A stretch of DNA of 48,636 nucleotides from Verrucomicrobiales bacterium (GTDB taxonomy: Bacteria; Verrucomicrobiota; Verrucomicrobiia; Limisphaerales; UBA9464). The position numbers were made by a program, and so were the translations under genes. The stretch is taken from positions 1 to 48,636 of the forward strand of contig JAEUHD010000232.1 in the NCBI GenBank assembly GCA_016793645.1, read 5' to 3'. Positions within the stretch are counted from its first letter, which is position 1; the number at the start of each line of letters is the position of its first letter. The notes beneath the pieces were generated by a model. That model was not told the DNA's origin. It was given only the letters and a program-made list of their open reading frames with translations, and did not search any database. This document shows positions 25,203-37,284 of this stretch, piece after piece.

Positions 25203-25588
25203 TGGTTGAACTTCAGCGCCGGGACGGTCCGGGGGCGAGGGAAGTTTGTGGAATTGGACGCTTCCCGTTCGTGGTGGGGCGTGGGGAAGTGGACCTTCGT
25301 GTGGTGGCTGCGGGCGTCTGGGATCGGCACTTCTCCATCGAACGTGGCGACAACCGCCTCTTTCTTCTGGTCCCCTCGTCCGAGGCTCCGGTCGCTGTGA
25401 ACGGAGAAACGACGCCGGGGGCGCGTCCGCTTCGGAACGGTGACGTGATCCAGTGCGGCGCCGTCCAGTTTCAGTTCCGCCTGGCGGCCACGCGTCCCAA
25501 ATCCCTCGTGTGGCGGGAGCAGGCCACCTGGGCACTGCTCGTGGCCGTCTTCGGCGTGGAAATCCTGATCGCCCTGGCCTGGCCCTGA
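25202..25588 (+). CDS. FHA-domain protein with C-terminal membrane anchor
   Basis: A 128-residue protein from the ATG at 25202. A GTG one codon earlier is possible. The last base of the stop of the Wza-like gene is the first base of this start, so translation is probably coupled. The FHA fold is recognised from FVVGRGEVDLRVVA (24-37), the DRHFSIE region (41-47) where the usual Ser-x-x-His becomes Trp-Asp-Arg-His, Asn68 in VAVNGE, and PLRNGDVIQCGAVQFQF (77-92). A helix at about 108-126 anchors it, with the FHA part probably in the cytoplasm. FHA domains bind phosphothreonine partners. It sits beside a tyrosine autokinase, but its ligand is unknown. The altered Ser position is worth noting, as that residue commonly contacts phosphate. 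Confidence 0.82.
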   Translation: MVELQRRDGPGAREVCGIGRFPFVVGRGEVDLRVVAAGVWDRHFSIERGDNRLFLLVPSSEAPVAVNGETTPGARPLRNGDVIQCGAVQFQFRLAATRPKSLVWREQATWALLVAVFGVEILIALAWP

Positions 25589-25609
25589 TCTCGACGGACC
25601 CCGGGCGAT

Positions 25610-25636
25610 GTCTCGTCGGTTGACAATTCCCGAGAC
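25610..25636 (+). promoter_or_regulatory. Dyad enclosing a -35-like box before the LolD-like gene
   Basis: GTCTCG (25610-25615) and CGAGAC (25631-25636) form a perfect inverted repeat around a 15-base loop that holds TTGACA (25620-25625). No convincing -10 box is found 16-18 bases downstream. It could be an operator, a promoter element or chance. Confidence 0.25.
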
Positions 25637-25651
25637 TGACCGCAGTTCACG

Positions 25652-26425
25652 GTGGAAATGCTGCCCATCCCCCCGAAGGAGACCCGGGAACCCGTGCTCA
25701 GGGTCCGTGATCTGCATAAGTCCTACGAGGGTCGCGTCGTTCTCCGGGGCATCTCCTTCCACGTCCGTGCCGGCGAACGGGTGGCGCTGACCGGTCCCTC
25801 CGGCAGTGGCAAGACCACGCTCCTGAATTGTCTGGGGGGAGTGGATCGTCCGGACGCGGGCAGCATTGTTCTCGGAGACACTCCGCTGGAGGCCATGGAC
25901 GATGAGGCGCTGGCCCTGTTCCGGAGGCGGAGGGTGGGCACGGTTTTCCAGTTCTTCCACCTGCTGCCGTCCCTGACGGCGGCGGAGAATGTTGAGTTGC
26001 CGCTGCAATTGCTCGGAGTGCCCCGGGCAGACCGGAGCCGGCGGGTTCGCGACCTCCTGGACCGCGTGGGGGTGTCCCATCGTTCCAACGCCTTTCCCTC
26101 CGAGTTGTCCGGGGGTGAACGCCAGCGGGTGGCGATCGCCCGGGCCATGGGTCACGGGCCCGAACTGCTGCTGGCGGATGAACCGACGGGAAACCTCGAT
26201 TCGGTGAACGGGGACAACATCCTCCAGTTGCTCACGGAATGGACCGGAGAGACGGGGACGGCCCTCGTCCTCGTCACCCACAGTCCGGAGGCGGCGTCCA
26301 TCTGCCATCGGGAGATCCATCTCCGGGACGGGCAGGTTGAATCCGGATCGGAACCCGATGTCCTGGGAGGCGCGTCCGGTGTGCCCAAATCCCATGCGGT
26401 GTCCCGGGGGCCGAAGTTGTCGTGA
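25652..26425 (+). CDS. LolD/MacB-like ABC transporter ATPase
   Basis: A 257-residue ATPase. The GTG at 25652 is listed as start, and the ATG at 25658 is possible. Walker A GPSGSGKT (48-55), Q-loop Gln100, signature LSGGE (152-156) and Walker B LLLADEP (172-178) are intact. The short FFHLLPSLTAAENVELPL stretch after the Q-loop is typical of the LolD/MacB group. It partners with the permease that overlaps it (GTGA at 26422-26425). With the following AttH-like gene this reproduces a known gene order, ATPase, permease and AttH/CrtC-like protein. The system most likely moves or acts on lipids or lipoproteins at the inner membrane. A weak -35-like dyad is at 25610-25636. Confidence 0.92.
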   Translation: MEMLPIPPKETREPVLRVRDLHKSYEGRVVLRGISFHVRAGERVALTGPSGSGKTTLLNCLGGVDRPDAGSIVLGDTPLEAMDDEALALFRRRRVGTVFQFFHLLPSLTAAENVELPLQLLGVPRADRSRRVRDLLDRVGVSHRSNAFPSELSGGERQRVAIARAMGHGPELLLADEPTGNLDSVNGDNILQLLTEWTGETGTALVLVTHSPEAASICHREIHLRDGQVESGSEPDVLGGASGVPKSHAVSRGPKLS

Positions 26426-29124
26426 GCCCGCCCCCAAATCCCGGGCCGTCCTCCGGAACGATGTTGGCATTGTTATGGACTCGCTTCGCCTGGCGCCATT
26501 GGCGGATGCATGCGGCGTCGACGGCGATGTTGATGGTCATTGTCGCCCTCGGAGTGGGGGTCTATTTCGCGGTGCGACTCGCCAACCGCGCCGCGGTCGC
26601 GAGCTTTCAAAACTTCACCGATGTCCTGACCTCCGGCAGCGACGGATTGATCCAGGCGCCCGCCGGATATCTTCCGGAATCCGTCCTGCCGGAGTTGAGG
26701 GGACTGTTCGACGCGGCGCCGATTCAGATCCTGCCCGTCCTGGAGTCCTCGGCGGCGCGACCCAGGGGTGGGGAATCGGAGTCGATTGGAACGCGGGAGT
26801 CCTTCACGATCCTGGGAGTGGACCTCATCGCGGTCCAATCGACGGCCGTGGAACGTTTCGGGGGACGAGCGGCTTTCCAAAGTCCTCCGGGGGACGTTCG
26901 ATCACCCGCCGCGCCCGGGGCGGCCGTCGTCGGACATCTCTGGACGCTGCTGCGCGATCCCCGTTCGGTCTGGATGGGTGCCGCGGCGGCGCGGCGCCTG
27001 GGCCTGTCCCCGGGGGATTCGTTCCCGCTGGTGATTCAGGAGCGGATTGTGCCGCTCCGTGTCGCCGGGGTGTTTCCGGCCGATCCCTCGCGTCCCGAAG
27101 TTCCGGCCGACCTGCTGGTGATGGATCTTCCCGCGCTGCAGCATTGGACCGATGCGGCGGGCCGATTGAGCCGTGTGGAGTTTGTGGTGGAGGATGGGGC
27201 GTCGCGGGATCGGGTTTGGGCGGACGCCCGGGCACGACTGGTTGCCGCTGCGGAGCGCGGAGCGGGAGCCGCCCGCTGGACGGTGTCGACTCCGGGGGAG
27301 CGGAGGGCGGGCGGTGAAAAAATGACGCGGGCCTTCCGCCTGAACCTGACCATTCTTTCCCTGCTGGCCTTGCTGGTCGGATTGTACCTCGTCTTTCAGG
27401 CCCTCGATGGCGCCGTGGTACGTCGCCGGGAGGAGTTGGCCATACTTCGGTCCCTGGGGGTGCGTCCGGTGGATCTCCGGCGCGCCTGGATGCTGGAGGC
27501 CGTGGTGTTGGGGTGCGTTGGCGGAGTACTGGGGCTCGCGTTGGGATGGCTCGGGGCGCAGGGGGCCGTTCGCCTGATCGGACGCACGGTCAATGCCCTC
27601 TATTACTCCAGTTCCGCGTCGTCCGCGTCGCTCAGTCCAGGGGAGGCCGTTGTGGCCCTGGCGGCGTCGGTGATGGTCTGCGTGCTCGCCGGGTGGATGC
27701 CTGCGGCCCAGGCTGCGGTGGTCCCTCCGGCGCAGTTGCTCTCCCGGAAACAGGGAGTGCACCCGGAAGGCCCGGCCGTGCTCCGCCGGCCTGCATGGGC
27801 CGGAATCCTGGCGGGTCTGGGTGCTTTGCTCTGCACCCTCCCGCCTGTGCGCATGGACGGCGGCACCCGATTTCCGGCGGCGGCGTATCTCGCCGCATTT
27901 CTGTGGGTCTTTTCCGCAGGAATCCTCGGGGCAGCCCTGTTGCGGGGATTGGCGAGGCGGTTTGAGTTCCTGGGGGACCGCTGGGCGTCGGCCCGCGTCG
28001 CCCTCAGCCATCTGCGGGAGCCGTCCGGACGCCACCGCCTGGCGGTGGCGGGTCTGGTCTGTGCGGTTGCGATGACGGCAGGGATGGCGATTTTGGTGGG
28101 GAGCTTTGACAGGACGATGCGGGGGTGGATTTCGCGGACCTTCCAGGCGGATCTCTATCTTTCCAGTGATGGCGCCCAGAGTGCGTCCACGGAGAATCGG
28201 ATTCGCCCCGCGACGTGGAGGTCCGTGGTGACCAATGCCGCCGTGGCGCGTGCCCAGGTCCTTCAAGTGGCGCGGATCCAACTTCCGACCGCCGAGTCGA
28301 TGCTGATGGGGTGCGATCTGGAGTTTTTCCGGAACCACGCCCGGCCCGCCTGGCGGTCGGCACCCGCCGATGACGCGGTGTTCGATCCGGACAGGAACGC
28401 CTCTCTTGCGCTGGTAAGCGAGGCCTTCTGCGAGCGGTTTCAGTTGGGGCGCGGTGACCGGGTGGATGTGCCGACCCCGGGCGGTTCGCGTTCGTTGACC
28501 ATTGCCGGGGTGTACTCGGACTACGGCAACGAACGTGGCTCCATTCTGGTGGATCGCGGGCGCTTTTCGGAATGGTTTGGCGACGAACTGGCCTCGAGCC
28601 TGATCCTCGTCCTCCGGCCGGGAATTTCCCCCGAGGCGGTCGGGGCCGCGTTGCGGCGGGAACATCCAGGCCTCGCCGTCTTCACCCAGTCCCGCCTGCG
28701 GGCGGAGGCTCTCAGGATCTTCCGCCAGACCTTTGCCATCACCTATGCCCTGGAGTTGATCGGGGTGGTGGTCGCGGTTGCAGGGCTCGGGTTCACGCTG
28801 ACCAGCCTCCTCTGGGAGCGACGGGATTCCCTCGCCACGCTCCGGACCCTCGGGTTCCGGCGCGGCGAACTGGCCGTGGCCGCGGCATTGGAGGGATTGC
28901 TGACCGCGACGGCGGGGATCACGTCCGGACTGGTTGCGAGCGGGGCGCTGGGGTGGCTGCTCATTCAGCGGGTGAATCGCCAGACCTTTGGCTGGACCTT
29001 GGAGACCCATTGGCCGTGGGGCTTCCTGTTGGGCCTGGCCGCCCTGGTGGCCGGTGCGGCGTTTCTGACGGCATGGACCGTGGGATACCGGTCCGGCAGG
29101 ATCCCTGCGGAGCGCGAGGAATAG
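26422..29124 (+). CDS. Large FtsX-type ABC transporter permease
   Basis: A 900-residue inner-membrane protein with two FtsX/MacB permease domains. An N-terminal helix (about 33-53) is followed by a large periplasmic domain to about 310. The first helical bundle lies at about 315-450 and includes RREELAILRSLGVRPVDLRR, the coupling helix that contacts the ATPase. A further helix region near 475-515 and a second periplasmic domain (about 545-765) follow, and a second bundle at about 770-890 includes the matching RRDSLATLRTLGFRRGELAV. The GTG start overlaps the ATPase stop. Size and layout match the AttF/AttG type permeases fused into one chain. The substrate is unknown, and a lipid-related one is likely from the neighbour. 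Confidence 0.9.
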   Translation: MSPPPNPGPSSGTMLALLWTRFAWRHWRMHAASTAMLMVIVALGVGVYFAVRLANRAAVASFQNFTDVLTSGSDGLIQAPAGYLPESVLPELRGLFDAAPIQILPVLESSAARPRGGESESIGTRESFTILGVDLIAVQSTAVERFGGRAAFQSPPGDVRSPAAPGAAVVGHLWTLLRDPRSVWMGAAAARRLGLSPGDSFPLVIQERIVPLRVAGVFPADPSRPEVPADLLVMDLPALQHWTDAAGRLSRVEFVVEDGASRDRVWADARARLVAAAERGAGAARWTVSTPGERRAGGEKMTRAFRLNLTILSLLALLVGLYLVFQALDGAVVRRREELAILRSLGVRPVDLRRAWMLEAVVLGCVGGVLGLALGWLGAQGAVRLIGRTVNALYYSSSASSASLSPGEAVVALAASVMVCVLAGWMPAAQAAVVPPAQLLSRKQGVHPEGPAVLRRPAWAGILAGLGALLCTLPPVRMDGGTRFPAAAYLAAFLWVFSAGILGAALLRGLARRFEFLGDRWASARVALSHLREPSGRHRLAVAGLVCAVAMTAGMAILVGSFDRTMRGWISRTFQADLYLSSDGAQSASTENRIRPATWRSVVTNAAVARAQVLQVARIQLPTAESMLMGCDLEFFRNHARPAWRSAPADDAVFDPDRNASLALVSEAFCERFQLGRGDRVDVPTPGGSRSLTIAGVYSDYGNERGSILVDRGRFSEWFGDELASSLILVLRPGISPEAVGAALRREHPGLAVFTQSRLRAEALRIFRQTFAITYALELIGVVVAVAGLGFTLTSLLWERRDSLATLRTLGFRRGELAVAAALEGLLTATAGITSGLVASGALGWLLIQRVNRQTFGWTLETHWPWGFLLGLAALVAGAAFLTAWTVGYRSGRIPAEREE

Positions 29125-29143
29125 AGTCACCCCCCACCGGTCC

Positions 29144-30316
29144 ATGAAACCAACCCGGCATCCAGCCCGTTGTCTTCGTCCGATCTGGCGCGTTGTTGGA
29201 CTGCTGTTGGGGATTCTCGGTCCGGGGACGGAGTGGGCTATCGGGGCGGGACCGGACGGATTTGAAACGCCCCGGCCCGGGCGCGTGTTCGCCTTTCACC
29301 GGGACCACGGAAGTCATCCCGGATTCTCCATCGAGTGGTGGTACGTGACCGGGCACCTGTGGGAAACCAACGGAACCCGTCATGGGTTTCAGGCCACGTT
29401 TTTTCGTCGTTCGGCGCCCCGGGCCGGTGCGGATGGGACCGCGGCCTCCCCGGCATTTCAGGATTCCCAGATCCACTTGGGACACATGGCGCTGCTGGAT
29501 GGGGGTTCGGGACGCTTCCTCCACCAGGAGCGCCTCAACCGCGAGGGCTGGGATGCCCATGCCTCCGAGTCGGGCCTCGATCTTCGCAATGGCAATTGGA
29601 CGATGCGGTGGAGTGCCGGCGGAACGGAATCCCGGGGTGCGATGGAGCTGCGCGGCAGTGTGCGCTCCGACGCCTCGTTTGCCTTGAATCTCGTGCCCCG
29701 GAAGCCCCTGGTGGTCTTCGGCACCAACGGCGTCTCCCGAAAAGCCGCCGAACCGTGGGCTGCGAGCCATTACCTCACCTTTCCGCGACTGGAGGTGTCG
29801 GGGACCCTTGAGATTTCCGGCAAACCCCGGGCCGTTCGCGGCGAGGCCTGGATGGATCACGAATTCAGCTCCAGCCAGTTGGGGGCCGGACAGGTGGGTT
29901 GGGACTGGGCGGGCATTCAATTGGAAGACGGCCGGGAGATCATGGCGTATCGCATGCGTCGTGAGGATGGGAGTGCGGATCCGTTTTCGACAGTGGCCTG
30001 GGTGGATGCGCAGGGAAGCGTCCGGCACCTGGGGCCGGACCAGTTTCAGTGGAAGGCGGACGGAACCTGGCGGAGTCCCGCGACGGGAGCACTGTACCCG
30101 GCCCGCGTCCGGCTCGACGTCCACGACCCGCACACGGGGAATCCGGTGACGCTCGTTCTGGAGCCCGTGGTCGCCTCCCAGGAATTGACCGGAGGCCTTG
30201 GGGGCATCGCGTATTGGGAGGGGGCGTGCCGGGTGCTGAATGCGGAGGGGCGAGACCTCGGGCGCGCATTCCTCGAGATGACGGGATACGCGGGATCGCT
30301 GTCCGGGCGGTTTTGA
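29144..30316 (+). CDS. AttH/CrtC-like lipocalin-related exported protein
   Basis: A 390-residue protein with a hydrophobic N-terminal signal (about 12-35). Two hallmark blocks are present: FSIEWWYVTGHL (61-72) and WMDHEFSSSQLG (about 236-247) followed by GWDWAGIQL. These occur in the carotenoid 1,2-hydratase (CrtC) and AttH family, which has two lipocalin-like barrels. CrtC adds water to carotenoid ends. AttH homologues beside LolD-like transporters have no proven activity, so the hydratase name should not be transferred. No carotenoid genes are in view. It lies 19 bases after the permease and belongs to the same three-gene unit. Confidence 0.85.
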   Translation: MKPTRHPARCLRPIWRVVGLLLGILGPGTEWAIGAGPDGFETPRPGRVFAFHRDHGSHPGFSIEWWYVTGHLWETNGTRHGFQATFFRRSAPRAGADGTAASPAFQDSQIHLGHMALLDGGSGRFLHQERLNREGWDAHASESGLDLRNGNWTMRWSAGGTESRGAMELRGSVRSDASFALNLVPRKPLVVFGTNGVSRKAAEPWAASHYLTFPRLEVSGTLEISGKPRAVRGEAWMDHEFSSSQLGAGQVGWDWAGIQLEDGREIMAYRMRREDGSADPFSTVAWVDAQGSVRHLGPDQFQWKADGTWRSPATGALYPARVRLDVHDPHTGNPVTLVLEPVVASQELTGGLGGIAYWEGACRVLNAEGRDLGRAFLEMTGYAGSLSGRF

Positions 30317-30462
30317 GGATGCGCGGCCGCGTTGTGATCGTGGGCGGCGGGATTGTTCGTGGCAGGTAGGGTGCTCAACCGGAGGTGCTGCCTGGATCCG
30401 GATTCAGGCCGAGGTCGGACCGGACGTTGCGCGCCGGTGTCCGGACGGTAGGATGGCGCTTC

Positions 30463-33054
<2,592 letters not shown>

Positions 33055-33151
33055 GGCCCGATGTCCTCCTCCCCCCGGGAAGGATGGGAGGGATGGCGTG
33101 TCGCCGTGTGTGGATCGGTCGGGGTGGCGGTTGTCGCATCAAGAAAACCCG

Positions 33152-34289
<1,138 letters not shown>

Positions 34290-34330
34290 GTGAGCCCGTC
34301 GGATCGCCCGCGATCCGTCACGGAAACCAG

Positions 34331-34373
34331 CAGGGGCCGGGGGAATTCGATTCCGCCGGCCCCTGTGTTGTTT
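34331..34373. terminator. Strong bidirectional terminator between gap and the subtilase gene
   Basis: CAGGGGCCGG (34331-34340) pairs perfectly with CCGGCCCCTG (34356-34365). Inside, GGAAT (34342-34346) pairs with ATTCC (34350-34354) around a 3-base loop. TGTTGTTT follows on the plus strand, and on the minus strand the stem is followed by CTGGTTTCCG. It lies between two convergent genes and can stop both transcripts. Confidence 0.75.
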
Positions 34374-34382
34374 GGAACAGCC

Positions 34383-35771
34383 CTACGGATAGAACGGCAG
34401 GTCCCGAACGATGACGTTGCGGACCGTTGAGAGGGGACTGCCGGTCCGCGAGGCGTATCCGGCGCCCATTCCCGCGGCAAGGGCCGTGGCGGGTGATGTT
34501 CCAGTGATGATCCAGTTCATGCCGCCGAAGGAGATGATGCTGGTACCCGAGGCTCCGACGTCCACCGTGCTGGAGTAGTTGGCCCAGGGCATCCGCTGTT
34601 GATTGCCGTCGACGCCGCTGACGGCGATGACCCAGGGGTCCGAAGCCGGAGACAATGGTAGGTTGGAACCGTCATTGCCTGCGGCCGCGAAGACCAATCC
34701 GCCCTGCTGGACGAAGGACTGCAGGGCGTCGCTGAGCACCGGACTGCGATCGGGGCCTGCGAGACTCATGCTCAGGATGGTGGCGCCGTCCTGCGCGGCC
34801 TGGAAGACCGCCCGCGTGACGTCGAAGGTGGTCGCCGATTCGTTGGCTCCATAGGTGTTGTAGAGGCGCAGTCGCACGTTCGAACCCGCCTCCATGTTGT
34901 CCGTGGAACCCAGCCCCTGAAGGAAGGTCTCGGCCATGGCCGTGCCATGCCAGGGACCATCGTCGGCCGGTTGGCCGGGAACGACGTCGGTGCGCGACAG
35001 GATGAATGCCTCGTGCTCCGGCGACAGAGGTTGGGTGGCGGTGTCGATGATGGCGACCACCAGGTTTTTGCCGTCCGGGGAAATCCGCGGCTTCAAAGCA
35101 GGTGCGGGGGAGGGCGGGGAAGCGCCCGTCTCCATTTCCGTGGGCGGCTCCCATCGGTAATTGTTCTCCACCTTGGCGATGTCGTCCGTCCGAGCCTCCA
35201 GCATCTTTCGGGCGGCCTCCGCAGCCTCCGCCGTCTCGAACTGAAGCCGGTAGGCGTTCAGCTTGTCCACCTTCCCAATCACCTTGCCCCCCAGCTCCCG
35301 GGCCAGTTGCTCGATGGACACCTTGGATCCGGGTTTCAGGCGGACGATCAACTCATTGGGAATCCTTCCCGGACGTTGCGGGTCCTCCACCCGCCGGGTC
35401 GCCCGGTCCCGGTCGTTTTGGTAGATCAACAGTCGGGCTGCGGCTCCGGGGCGGGGTTGCAGGGAAAAGCTCAGGCCTCCCAGCAACCGGGACAGGGCCT
35501 GTTGGGGGGGGAGTCCGGTGAACGTGGCGTTGATCGGGCGTTCCATGCCCGGTTCCACAAAGATTTCCCAGCCGGTGGCGCGGGAGATCCGGCCGAGGAC
35601 CTTGTCCAGGGGCCAGCCGGAGATGCGGGCGTCCACCCGGTTGGACGCGGATTGCCAGAGCAGGGCCGAAGCGGCGGAAGGCTTGTCGGCGGCCAGAAGG
35701 CCCCGGGGGCCTCCGGCAAGAAGGACATACCCGGCGCACAGGACCAAGATTCGGAGCCAGCGGTGGCGCAT
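34383..35771 (-). CDS. Secreted subtilisin-like (S8) protease with STN-like N-terminal domain
   Basis: A 462-residue exported protease from the ATG at 35771, which opens a signal peptide (RILVLCAGYVLLAG). Residues about 45-115 resemble the small STN domain of secretins (PLDKVLGRISRATGWEI, then LPPQQALSRLLGGLSFSL), unusual in a protease. Residues about 137-208 are a prodomain of the inhibitor-like type (PNELIVRLKPGSKVSIEQLA to VENNYRW). The catalytic domain follows with Asp243 in AIIDTAT, His275 in WHGTAMAE, oxyanion Asn366 in AAAGNDG, and Ser426 in GTSPATA. DTA and GTSPA replace the more common DTG and GTSMA. It is about 150 residues shorter in its catalytic part than many subtilases and lacks obvious C-terminal domains. 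Target unknown. Confidence 0.88.
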   Translation of the reverse strand: MRHRWLRILVLCAGYVLLAGGPRGLLAADKPSAASALLWQSASNRVDARISGWPLDKVLGRISRATGWEIFVEPGMERPINATFTGLPPQQALSRLLGGLSFSLQPRPGAAARLLIYQNDRDRATRRVEDPQRPGRIPNELIVRLKPGSKVSIEQLARELGGKVIGKVDKLNAYRLQFETAEAAEAARKMLEARTDDIAKVENNYRWEPPTEMETGASPPSPAPALKPRISPDGKNLVVAIIDTATQPLSPEHEAFILSRTDVVPGQPADDGPWHGTAMAETFLQGLGSTDNMEAGSNVRLRLYNTYGANESATTFDVTRAVFQAAQDGATILSMSLAGPDRSPVLSDALQSFVQQGGLVFAAAGNDGSNLPLSPASDPWVIAVSGVDGNQQRMPWANYSSTVDVGASGTSIISFGGMNWIITGTSPATALAAGMGAGYASRTGSPLSTVRNVIVRDLPFYP

Positions 35772-35925
35772 GGAGCATCCCCCCGACGTCGAGCCGGGAG
35801 GAGGAGTCCAACCCCGGGTCCGGCCAAAAGTCTCGCGACGGTCCATCCTTCGAGTCTTCACGCGGCCCAAGGGTCTCCCTTGCATTGATCGGACGCAAAC
35901 GTACGGTGTTCCTAAAGACCACCTC

Positions 35926-37260
35926 ATGCATCCCCGAATCGACATGCCCCGAAGGACGTTCCTGCGAGGCTTGGGAACGCTGATGGCCCTCCCGCCGCTG
36001 GAATCGCTCGTCCGGGCCGGGGACCCCGCCGGGGTCATCCCCACCCGGATGGCCTTCGTGTACGTGCCCAATGGCGCCAACATGGCGGACTGGACACCAA
36101 CGGATACGGGATCCGCGTACCGGATGCCCTACATTCTCGAACCGCTGGAGGAGGTTCGGTCGGACGTCATGGTCCTGACCGGGTTGACGCATGACAAGGG
36201 GCGTCCGCACGGGGACGGTGCCGGGGATCATGCCCGGGCGTCCGCGAGTTATCTCACGGCGACGCAGGCCCGGAAGACCTCCGGCGTGGATATCCGGGTG
36301 GGCGTCTCGGTGGACCAGGTGGTGGCGCAGAAGGTGGGCGATCGCACGCCATTCCGATCCTTGGAGCTGGGATGCGACCGCGGGCAGTCGTCGGGTTCGT
36401 GCGATTCCGGGTACTCGTGCGCCTACCAGTACAACATTTCCTGGAGGACCCCGACGGCTCCGATGCCCCCGGAGACCAGTCCCCGGCTTGCCTTTGAACG
36501 GCTGTTTGCGTCGGCAGATCCCTCGGAAACCGCCGAGCAGCGTGAGCTCCGCCGGGTGCGCCGCCGGAGCATCCTGGACTTCGTCCTGGAGGATGCCCGT
36601 CAGCTTGAGCCGAAACTGGGCCGGACCGACCAGCGCAAACTCGACGAGTATCTGTCGTCCGTGCGCGACCTCGAGCGCCGCATCGAAGGTGCGGAGAAGG
36701 TCGCGGCGGAACTGCCCCCCGACACCTTCCCCAAGGGAACCCCCGCGGACTATCCCACGCATGTCCGCCTCATGTACGACCTGCTGGTCCTGGCCTTCCA
36801 GACGGACACCACCCGGGTGGCGACCTATATCGCGGCGCACGACGGGAGCAATCGTCCCTATCCGTTTGTCGGGGTGACCGATGGGCATCATGACCTGTCC
36901 CATCACGGACACGATCCGGAAAAGAAGAAGAAGATCGCGCGGATCAACCGGTTTCACTCCGAGCAGTTCGCCTATTTTCTGAGGAAGATGCGCGAGGTTC
37001 GGGAGGGAGGGGGAACCCTGCTGGATCACTCCATGATCGTATATGGGTCCGGTTTGGCGGATGGCAATGCGCACGCCCATGACAATCTTCCGATCCTGCT
37101 GTGCGGGCAGGGGGGCGGCTCGCTGTCGAGCGGTCGCCATGTCCGGGTGCCGAAGGAAACACCCATGGCCAACCTGTTCCTGGAGATGATGGACCGGATG
37201 GGGGTCCGGCAGGAGCGGTTCGGCGACAGCACGGGCAGGCTGTCGTTGCTGACGACCTGA
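35926..37260 (+). CDS. Tat-exported DUF1552 protein
   Basis: A 444-residue protein from the ATG at 35926 with a twin-arginine-like signal (MPRRTFLRGLGTLMALPPLE). DUF1552 is a family of secreted proteins, common in planctomycetes and verrucomicrobia, with no established function. Visible blocks: VYVPNGANMADW (about 44-55), GLTHDKGRPHGDGAGDHARA (86-105) with several His and Asp residues that could bind metal, and HDGSNRPYPFVGVTDGHHDL (305-324). YGSGLADGNAHAHDNLP lies near 372-388. A gene for a partner of the DUF1592/DUF1588 cytochrome type, often found beside DUF1552, is not present here. It is divergent from the subtilase gene, with 154 bases between the starts. Confidence 0.87.
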   Translation: MHPRIDMPRRTFLRGLGTLMALPPLESLVRAGDPAGVIPTRMAFVYVPNGANMADWTPTDTGSAYRMPYILEPLEEVRSDVMVLTGLTHDKGRPHGDGAGDHARASASYLTATQARKTSGVDIRVGVSVDQVVAQKVGDRTPFRSLELGCDRGQSSGSCDSGYSCAYQYNISWRTPTAPMPPETSPRLAFERLFASADPSETAEQRELRRVRRRSILDFVLEDARQLEPKLGRTDQRKLDEYLSSVRDLERRIEGAEKVAAELPPDTFPKGTPADYPTHVRLMYDLLVLAFQTDTTRVATYIAAHDGSNRPYPFVGVTDGHHDLSHHGHDPEKKKKIARINRFHSEQFAYFLRKMREVREGGGTLLDHSMIVYGSGLADGNAHAHDNLPILLCGQGGGSLSSGRHVRVPKETPMANLFLEMMDRMGVRQERFGDSTGRLSLLTT

Positions 37261-37284
37261 CGCCCGCTTCCGCCGAGGCGCGGG

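Noticed and set aside
26902..29145. Open frame of 747 codons opposite the FtsX permease gene
   Set aside because: It is a low-complexity translation rich in Arg, Pro and Gln. The plus-strand gene has clear membrane and coupling-helix signals.
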